NCBI GenBank assembly: GCA_008704415.1
Contig: VXIS01000225.1
Span: 1 to 64,000, forward strand
Source of the DNA: Sphaerosporella brunnea
Lineage: Eukaryota; Ascomycota; Pezizomycetes; Pezizales; Pyronemataceae
Reading direction: 5' to 3'
DNA length: 64,000 nt
Positions within the stretch are counted from its first letter, which is position 1; the number at the start of each line of letters is the position of its first letter. The position numbers and the translations under genes are program-made. A model generated the notes under the pieces. The model made no database searches, had not been told where the DNA came from, and worked only from the letters and a program-made list of their open reading frames with translations. Below are positions 56,808 through 64,000 of this stretch, in pieces.

Positions 56808-58950
56808 GCGAATGTGCTAGGTAGGACCTGACGTGCGACTTGTCTGAATGCTCTGGGACAGTGACAAAACAAGAATTCGATTCAGGTACGCACAACACCC
56901 CTTCTTATACCAACTCCCGGTTGCCAGGGATTGAAGTACCTGCCTGTCCTTGCATACTCAGGCCAGTGGCGGATGTGACGGAGACCCAATGATTCACATG
57001 TAGACTGAAAACAGGCCTTGGTACCAAACAGGGCACAGCAACCCCACTGACTTGAAAACATCCAATGACCGGGATGTTCACAGTAGGGGGATGGGTCGAT
57101 GCCGAGGCGGAAGCAAGTGCGATTGATTAATGGCTTTCTGCGGGGTATTGCTAATGTGAGCCACCCATCTATGTACATGTGAGATTTTCATTCACCTAAA
57201 CCCCAATTAAGAAGCACGAATAGCAACCGATTACAGGCGTTTAATCAAGGTGCAGGAAATTGATTCAGAAAGAGGCGGCAGTCTGGAATGCAATCAGCCG
57301 GCGCTGCAAATTTGAGGAATTTTTCTAAACTATTTCTTTCAGTCCGCGACGTCGAATGATGGAGCTGATCTGGCCCTTGCGCCGACCAATTGATGGGCGT
57401 GAATAGCGTGCAGGGCATTGAGTGGCCAATTACCTCGTAAAGCGGCTGTGCCACTCCATTTCAGGCTCCGAGACAGGCAAAATCCGCGGCAGAGAGCATT
57501 GACAGTTGGACCTGATCGACAACATCCGAACTCCCAGCCTCCAGGTTTCGCAAAGGTATCACCTCGCAGTCTTCCAGAGAGATGAGTGGCCGACCGACCA
57601 GAAGATGCCCTGTCAAGCCTGCGGGTGTCAAGCCACATCTCGGGATTGCTGGGTCTATGCATGACGTTTAGGCGCCAACCATACTCGTGCCAAAGTGGTG
57701 GTTGGCCACCTCCCCCAGTCGCGCTCGCAACCAGGGGGGCACTTGTGCCCGAGTAGTGTGCATGGACCACGCGAAAGAGCAAGCTTTCAATCCCACCCGG
57801 GCAACCCGCGCGTCACCTGGAGAAACCTTGTCAGCATCCAGTATGGGTCTAACCATTACAGGCAGTTTTCTTGAAACAGTTAACACCGAACCTGCCGAAA
57901 GAAGTAAACACCGCCGAAGCTCTCTTCCGTGCACCCACGAACTATGTAGCCCATGGGGGAATTTTGATCGGATTAACATCTAGCCATCGATCCTCCTTCC
58001 CCACATCCGAGCCCGGCATCACATGTACCGGCTCTTTCGGTATGTCCGACGTTGCTTGACGATTGTCCGTGCTGTGGGGATAAACAGGTGGAGACGACCT
58101 TCCTAGTAATGTAAGGTGCTGTAGACATAGTGGTCTGCGTCACCTTGACCGAACTTTTCCGTTGCTATTTTCAGTTGAGTGCATGTCAATTGTTTTCCTG
58201 CAGAAACTTGATTGCGGTTATTGTGGTAGACTCTGACCCAGTATGAACTGCTGATTCAACCACCGCAAAAGCAATATCCTCCAATTCCAGTCTACCCAAA
58301 GACGGCCAGCACCAGCAAGAACTCTGAGTACCTTAACTGGCTGGATATGTATTCTACTATCTCTACGATAAAACAACGGGTTTCCCAGTTGGTCCTGAAT
58401 TGCATCTCTGCATGCATGCCTGAATTGAGATAGATGGATGTCGCACGTACGGCAGGTAGATGTACTGCACGCACGAGTAAGGTCCCTGGTTCAAATTCCT
58501 TAGCCTACGGCCGCCGGCCTCCCCGGTGCGGAGAAACCCAGATTTTATAGCCGTGGTTTGCCGCTTTGCGGAGCGGACGGTAACATATAGAGGCAGCGTT
58601 AGGATCGTCGTCGAGCGAAGCTCGTTGCGATTTTTCTCATCAAACACTCTCATCATCATCTTAATTAGCAGGTTAGGATCGATCGCCACTTAAGAAGCTT
58701 TGAAGGACGACCGACTCTCGTTCCTCACGATCCAAATCCTGGAACATGCTGTGACGTCCAAAAGAATCATCCGCGACCGGAAATGGGAGTTAGCAAAAAA
58801 CCTCAAACCAACATCATCAACCAGCGGAAAAAAGGATTGACTGATCTCGTCACACTAAGTCTGGCTTCGTCAGGGCCATGAGTTGAAATGGTACGTACGC
58901 AGATATCTAATGCTGACATGGAGCAACATCCCGGCCCTGCCAAATTGATC
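56808..58950. other. gene-free spacer
   Basis: Overlapping frames on both strands between 57250 and 58000, none with a recognisable domain or a credible start. No repeats identified. Confidence 0.4.
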
Positions 58951-59993
58951 TACTCGTGCCAGGTTGGTTACCACCACACCCCCCGAGCTCGCGCCCAAGG
59001 TGCACTCATGGAATGAATGCCCGCCACCCCCACGGATAAATGCCCGCCACCCCACGGATAAATGCAGCTCACGAATAAATTTAAACGCGTTTTCGACGCC
59101 CAGCAATCTTCCACCACCACGACCATTCAATTATGCCACCTATTCAGAGGAAAGAGCCCAGCCCTATTAGTCTGTAGATGCCTGGATTCAAGTGGTAATT
59201 GAGGTTCTCAGCGAGAGGGGCGAGGAAAATCCAAATCCAAATCTAGATCTATGGTTGGGACAGTCCCAGAGCGCCCGACATTCGGTTTGAGTAGCTAAAC
59301 CCATCAAAATAGAGCCTTTGTTAGACTCACAGGGGCGCTTCCGGCCGGTTTGGGCCCATAAATCCCAAAAACAGGGTCCTTTTGTGTGTTCTTTGGTTTT
59401 AGGGGCGTACCGGTGTCGATGAGATTGCTTCATGGACTCGCACTCATGTTACCGGATATGTGACTTTACTAAGCCATTTCTTGCCATAATTGGCAAGTTT
59501 TGGGGGGGGCCTGGCTCCCATCAAATTGACCACTTTCAACCCGCTCCACCACCTTGAACAACCATTATATTTTTTCCCTGAGCTCATCGAATGATACTTT
59601 CGATGATTCTCTATCGATCTGTACCGAGGCATTAAATTTTAAATGCGTTGTGGTGGTGGTGGAGCGTGGCGAAGTTGGGTACTATAGTGCTCGGGCGACA
59701 GGTGGCCTCGACCATAGATTTGGATTTTTCCTCGCCTTCTCTCGCTGAGAACCTCAATTACCACTTGAATCCAGGCATCTACAGACTAATAGGGCTGGGC
59801 TCTTTCCTCTGAATAGGTGGCATAATTGAATGGTCGTGCTGGATGTCGAAGCTTCGAAGACGCGTTTAAATTTAACCGTGAACTGCATTTATCCGTGGGG
59901 TGGCGGGGATTTATTCGTGGGGGGCATTCATTCCATGAGTGCATCACTTCGGCGCGCCCGGGGGGTGTCGTGGTAACCCCCTTAGCACGAGTA
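58951..59993. mobile_element. non-autonomous TIR element with arms of about 300 bp
   Basis: The left arm (about 58951-59250) and right arm (about 59700-59993) are diverged inverted repeats. Both ends read TACTCGTGC (inverted on the right), compatible with a TA target duplication. The interior of about 450 bp has no transposase. The same termini occur on the pogo-derived element at 62567-63440, which would assign this element to that family. Arm differences are mainly substitutions plus a duplicated GATAAATGCCCGCCACC block in the left arm. Confidence 0.85.
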
Positions 59994-60232
59994 GGAGCCT
60001 ATTCACCCAATTCATCGTTCTCTACCTGTTCCTGAACCTCCTGTTCCGACGCTGTCACACTCTTCTCCTCCAACAGCGGGCCAGCTATCTTCCCAAAATC
60101 CCAGGGCCGGTAAACCTCTTACCACAAGGCCCTGGTTCCAAATCAAGTAGCTGCGAACCATCAGGCGAAAGGGCAATCCCTGTGTCCGGAAATGTCAGCC
60201 GTTTGGCATGCAGTTTTTCCTACGCTTCGCTA
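59971..60232 (+). repeat. 260-bp direct repeat, copy A (upstream of the deaminase)
   Basis: Starts inside the right end of the TIR element (TAACCCCCTTAGCACGAG) and continues into flanking sequence. It matches 63566-63820 closely, with a few substitutions and one small deletion. It ends only 55 bp before the deaminase ATG. Confidence 0.9.
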
Positions 60233-60286
60233 ATAAGGAATTATACGGTACCGTAACCCTGACCCTGCTGACCTAAGCTGCCACTA

Positions 60287-61931
60287 ATGCCACTCAACAG
60301 CGTACCTTCACTCGACCGTGTCTTCCAATCACCACCAAACGCCGACACCATGACTGCCAGATCGACGACTGCTGCTTTGCCTGTCCCCGCTGCCGGCAGT
60401 GCAGATGCCATTCACGCACTTCTTGCTGCCGGAAGTATAGCCAACGTCTCGCTGGTTTCGGCGGTTGATTCTCCCGGGATCGACAAGAAAGCAGCTCGGC
60501 TTCTTGATGCGCTAGCTGCTATCCTAGTCAGCCGCGCGCAGCACGAAGTAATAGCTATTGGTGCCCAGGTCCAGCACAGCAACGACTTGAGCGATCATTC
60601 AGGAAAGTTGCAGCTTGTTCTGGCAGCGAATGCTGCTCTACCGCAAACCATTCAAGCGTATCTTGAAGAGGTATGGAAATGCATGCAGCTCTTGGCCGAA
60701 CGTCGCCAGCAGCTACGACCTCCGGAGGCCAAGGATCAGGTCAGCGCAAACCATCTCCACCACCGCCAGACGACAGAGATACTGAATGTCGACAGCAACG
60801 TGCACGGATGGCTGGACTTATTTACCGGCACAATTTCCCGAAGTTCCTTCGCCGCGTTCGCAAGCGTGAGGCAGCTGCACTTCGTTTTGTCGAGGCCATG
60901 CGAAATCATGTCACAGGAGAGGATGTCTTGCAGTACGGTTCAACAGCCGCCGTAATTTCAATGTTGAACAGCTACTCTAAACTCATTGACCTTCTTTCCG
61001 CTCATCAAGTCGGTGGCAAAAATGAAGTCTCAGTCGACGTCGTATCGGATCCGGATTTTCTACCCATTATGGATGGTTTGTGGTTGGCTTTCCGAATCCT
61101 TCGTTCATTGGGAGATCATTCCTTTCATCTCTGGGGTTTGAGGCTTCCCGGTCAGTCACCTCCTCCTTTCAACGCTTCTTGGTATATTGGCTGACATCTC
61201 ACATAGACCACTCCACGGTCGCGCTGTGGCGATTCTTCAACAAAGTTACTCTCATTCACGGCTCTATTGCGGAACTAGAATCAGCGGCCTGCTCTACCCG
61301 GCTATATCGATTGTTTCGGAAGAAGCTTTTTGTTGAAATTGTTGACCATCCACGGATGACAGTCACTCTCCCAACTTCCAAAGATGCTTGGGTCACGTTG
61401 ATCGATATGGCATTGAACACCGCACAACCACTGAAACCAATTGAGCCTAGAGTGATCCAAAGCACGGCCGCAGCCTTGTCAACCCGTTTCTCGGATAAAT
61501 CAGTTTCGTGCGAGATACATTGCGAATGTAAGATTCTGCAGCGTTTTGCCACCACCACGACTTACAAAATTAAACCCATCAACTACATCGGGGTGTCCAA
61601 ACTCTCGTGTACTGGCTGCACCGCTGTTTTCGACTCCTACAACGAACTTCAGAACTCTCAGGGCCATAGGTTCTATACCCGCGGAGCGCACGGCAAGTGG
61701 TACTTTCCTTGGTTCCTTCCCAAGGTTGGTGGTGGCGAGAAACAGATAGATTTCACAAACCGCGTGTACATGAAGCTGGCCGGACAATACGCTCAATACT
61801 TGAAGACTGTAGCGCTCAGCGACAGTGGTGCCTTGTCCGAAGGCTCCCAAGAAGTTTCGGCGGGTACGCCGGAAGACTTCATGTTCCTCGAAGCTAATGC
61901 CCTGGAACTTCTTGATAAGATTAAGGCGTGA
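60287..61931 (+). CDS. OTT_1508-like nucleic-acid/nucleoside deaminase-fold protein
   Basis: Three exons (60287-60739, 60796-61150, 61207-61931) join to 1533 nt, 510 aa; both introns are 56 nt, the second with GCTGAC. A second ATG at 60350 is an alternative start. The N-terminal 260 residues are helical and unrecognised. The C-terminal half carries the deaminase zinc signature: HCE (His374, Glu376) in an EIHCECKIL segment, then GVSKLSCTGC with Cys404 and Cys407. A GKWYFPWFLP segment follows, as in the fungal OTT_1508-like deaminase family. That family belongs to the cytidine-deaminase-like fold and is related to deaminases of polymorphic toxins; the fungal substrates are unknown. There is no signal peptide, so it is probably intracellular. 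Confidence 0.87.
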
Positions 61932-62135
61932 ACAAGACGTGGAAAGGGAGGGCTAGTTACTGGTAGTGGTCATGAAGTACCGTATAAACGCGCACTTTTC
62001 AATACTGCGCAACTTGAGGATACCGCATGTCTGGTGCTAAAGGGGTCAGGGAGCAACAGGTTTGGCGAATCCAGAAACTATTAATATTCAATAATCGTCC
62101 TACTCCCGCTCTTTCATCTCAATATCCTGTGACAA

Positions 62136-62466
62136 TACCGTATTATCCCAGCAATAAGGCAATTTCGCCGGCGCCGAAGTATACTTACCGTACACGTAGC
62201 GTTAGTCGGCGGGCAGTGAAGCTGGATGGGAAGTTTAGACGCGACGTGAAAAGTTAAAAAGACTTCAATGCGACGAAGACGCTGGAGAGACTGTCTCCAT
62301 CTCCCCGCTCTGTTTAAGGCTTTACTGACCACCACCGGTCGTGCACTGTCCAAGCACGTCGCTTCCGGCCGCCTCTCACACAGATTCACTGCCCGCTGAA
62401 CGCTACGTGTACGGTAAGTATACTTCGGCGCCGGCGAAATTGCCTTATTACCGGGATAATACGGTA
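62136..62466. mobile_element. 331-bp MITE with inverted repeats of about 70 bp
   Basis: Ends TACCGTATTATCCC and its inverted partner GGGATAATACGGTA. The arms extend through CGCCGGCGCCGAAGTATAC and ACGTAGCG. Outermost TA on both sides fits a Tc1/mariner-type target. No coding capacity. It lies about 200 bp downstream of the deaminase gene. Confidence 0.9.
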
Positions 62467-62566
62467 CGCCATTTCATCCAGCAGCTCACAAAAGCCTATT
62501 CCCAGTCCCTTTCCGTCGATTTTGTTCTGCCCCCAGTTCCAATTGCATTTTGATCAGCCTATCCCC

Positions 62567-63440
62567 TACTCGTGCCAAGGTGACTACCGTCACCCCCGGT
62601 CGCTCGCAGGCTCGCTCCCAGGGGCACTCACAAGTGAGTGCCAGCCAGCCGAATAATAGTCACTAGGCCCAACGATAGAATTTTTCGACTGCCGCCCTAC
62701 CGACCCCATTTTCACCACCATCACGACCAAACCATGCAGCGGGCATAGTCATAGGCGTCTCAGAATTACATGGAGATACATAGAATATAGAATATATAAT
62801 TATACATGCGTTCAATCTTGCACTACTTGCTATGCTTTGCCCGTTTCCTTCCTTCCTACCGAACCTCCATACACAATGCCTTCATAAGCTTCTTCCGAGA
62901 AGAAGATGCCAGAATCTTCTTTCTACTCTCCTTCACAGCATCAAGAAATCGTTTTCTCTCTGCTTTTGCAGCTCTCTTGATGGCAGTCTGCGCACGCTCC
63001 AGTGCTTCTCGTGCCTTTTTCGCCTCATCCTCATCCCTCACCGATAGCATCCAATCGATCAAGATACATGCAGACAGCAAGTTCTTGGGCCTCTGTCAGC
63101 TTCTTATTTGGTCCGGGCAGATCGCTTTTAGCTAGTCGACCATTCCATCGACCTCGAAGTCGTTGTTCTGGAAGGTTGAACTCGCGAGCTGCAGCGGCGA
63201 TGTTGACTACATCTCTCTTCCGAAGAACCTCAATTGCAGCTTGGATTCGGGTCTCAACAGACTTATAGGACTCGGCTTGCTGCATGGTTTGGTCGTGATG
63301 GTCGCGGTCGGGCAGCGGTCGAAAAATTCTATCGTTGGGCCTAGTGACTATTATTCGGCTGGCTGGCACTCACTTGTGAGTGCCCCTGGGAGCGAGCCTG
63401 CGAGCGACCGGGGGTGACGGTAGTCACCTTGGCACGAGTA
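62567..63440 (-). mobile_element. pogo-type deletion derivative
   Basis: Terminal inverted repeats of more than 120 bp, nearly identical, begin TACTCGTGCCAAGGTGAC. TA lies at both ends. It encloses remnants of a pogo-like transposase on the minus strand. Near-identical arms suggest it is younger than the element at 58951-59993. Confidence 0.92.
62856..63285 (-). pseudogene. pogo transposase remnant: HTH fused to C-terminal coiled coil
   Basis: From ATG 63285 the frame encodes a psq helix-turn-helix (IQAAIEVLRKRDVV, then AAAREFNLPEQRLRGRW) and an LTEAQELAVCMYLDRLD segment. It then meets a TGA. One base out of frame, a basic coiled coil follows (AREALERAQTAIKRAAKAE), typical of the C-terminus of pogo/Fot1 transposases. 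The whole DDE catalytic domain is deleted, with the junction near 63035. Confidence 0.82.
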
Positions 63441-63565
63441 GTCGTCATGCAGGCTTGACTGTCGAAGATGCGGGAGCTGCGGTCAGTGCCCTGAAGTTTA
63501 CTTCAGGGTTCCTCCGGGAAAAAAAGGGGGGCTTTCTCACGTGTGTGGGGGGGGGGAGAGAGCAC
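63441..63565. other. spacer with G-run
   Basis: Contains a GTGTGTGGGGG tract near 63541-63556 and no gene. Confidence 0.5.
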
Positions 63566-63820
63566 TGGTAACCCCCTTGGCACGAGTAGGAGCCTATTCA
63601 CCCAATTCATCGTCCTCTACCTGTTCCTGAACCTCCTGTTCCGAAGCTCTCACACTCTTCTCCTCCAACAGCGGGCCAGCTATCCCAGGGCCGGTATACC
63701 TCTTACCACAAGGCCCTGGTTCCAAATCAAGTAATTCTGCGAACCATCAGGCGAAAGGGCAATCCCTGTGCCCGGAAATGTCAGCCGTTTGGCGTGCAGT
63801 TTTTCCTACGGTTCGCTAAT
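63566..63820 (+). repeat. 260-bp direct repeat, copy B
   Basis: Near-identical to 59971-60232, including the transposon terminus (CACGAGTA at its start). No TIR element precedes it now, so it may mark a deleted element or a segmental duplication. No deaminase gene follows within the window. Confidence 0.9.
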
Positions 63821-64000
63821 GTACCTAGTCATAAGAATGTGACGTTCACGGACCTTGTGGTTGGGGACACCTAAAGACGGAGGGGTTTGGGTACCCTGAC
63901 TTTGGACAGAGCCTCCACCAAAAAAAAGTTATTTTAAAAAATAACACTATCAGGGGCCTAGTTTTCGCTCGCTCTATCGACTGGTTAACTCAGAATTTCC
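63821..64000. other. window end, nothing recognised
   Basis: Short sequence with an A-rich tract at about 63920; no feature supported. Confidence 0.4.

Noticed and set aside
57250..58000. Protein-coding gene on either strand
   Set aside because: Long overlapping frames on both strands reflect GC-rich sequence without stops; none has an ATG start in good position, domain or splice support.
62566..63441. Complete autonomous pogo transposon
   Set aside because: Terminal repeats are excellent but the catalytic DDE region is wholly absent between the HTH and the C-terminal coiled coil.
1..64000. CRISPR array, operons, bacterial-type terminators or riboswitches
   Set aside because: The gene structure is fungal with spliceosomal introns; no regularly spaced direct repeats of CRISPR type were seen.

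Overview
The window looks like nuclear DNA of a filamentous ascomycete (Pezizomycotina). The protein-coding genes carry many short introns (about 41-127 nt) with CTGAC/CTAAC-type branch points. The gene repertoire is typically fungal: PTH11-like 7-TM protein, RGS-LOV photoreceptor, LaeA-like methyltransferase, CFEM proteins, F-box proteins and an OTT_1508-like deaminase. The transposon relics carry nonsense changes of the C-to-T/G-to-A type expected from repeat-induced point mutation (RIP). I cannot assign a species. All exon models were built by hand from splice consensus, reading-frame phase and family motifs; no search was run.

Layout. 0.1-4.5 kb: a degenerate LINE-type reverse transcriptase and small repeats. 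5.1-7.2 kb: two divergent F-box paralogues with a Cys-rich tail. 9.7-11.1 kb: a 5-exon 7-TM protein. 14.0-16.0 kb: an RGS-LOV blue-light photoreceptor. 18.1-19.3 kb: a fungal multi-pass membrane protein. 22.1-23.7 kb: a 9-exon LaeA-like methyltransferase with two micro-exons. 26.2-28.9 kb: a hAT deletion derivative with exact 8-bp target duplication and a second transposase relic. Three tRNA-Glu(UUC) genes (29.1, 33.9 and 40.4 kb) have identical mature sequence but different 10-nt introns. 30.3-32.5 kb: a tandem array of four small RING-H2-like proteins. 34.1-35.1 kb: an unknown coiled-coil gene. 36.6-39.9 kb: a secreted type-B carboxylesterase convergent with an F-box protein. 43.3-44.4 kb: an AT-hook protein. 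47.3-48.7 kb: a further RING-H2 gene and its broken paralogue. 50.4-50.8 and 56.0-56.7 kb: two CFEM paralogues. 53.5-54.7 kb: a pogo-like relic with a nested MITE. 59-63.8 kb: an OTT_1508-like deaminase gene enclosed by TIR elements and a 260-bp direct repeat.

How the genes relate. There is no biosynthetic cluster. The window is a mosaic of environment-sensing genes (RGS-LOV, PTH11-like), regulators (F-box, RING-like, AT-hook, methyltransferase) and secreted proteins (esterase, CFEM) separated by long, gene-poor, repeat-bearing spacers, as in accessory or fast-evolving fungal regions. The most unusual items are the RING-like mini-protein array with a CxC final knuckle, the CFEM pair whose intron 1 is far better conserved than its mature exon, and the deaminase whose upstream region is a transposon-linked duplicated segment.
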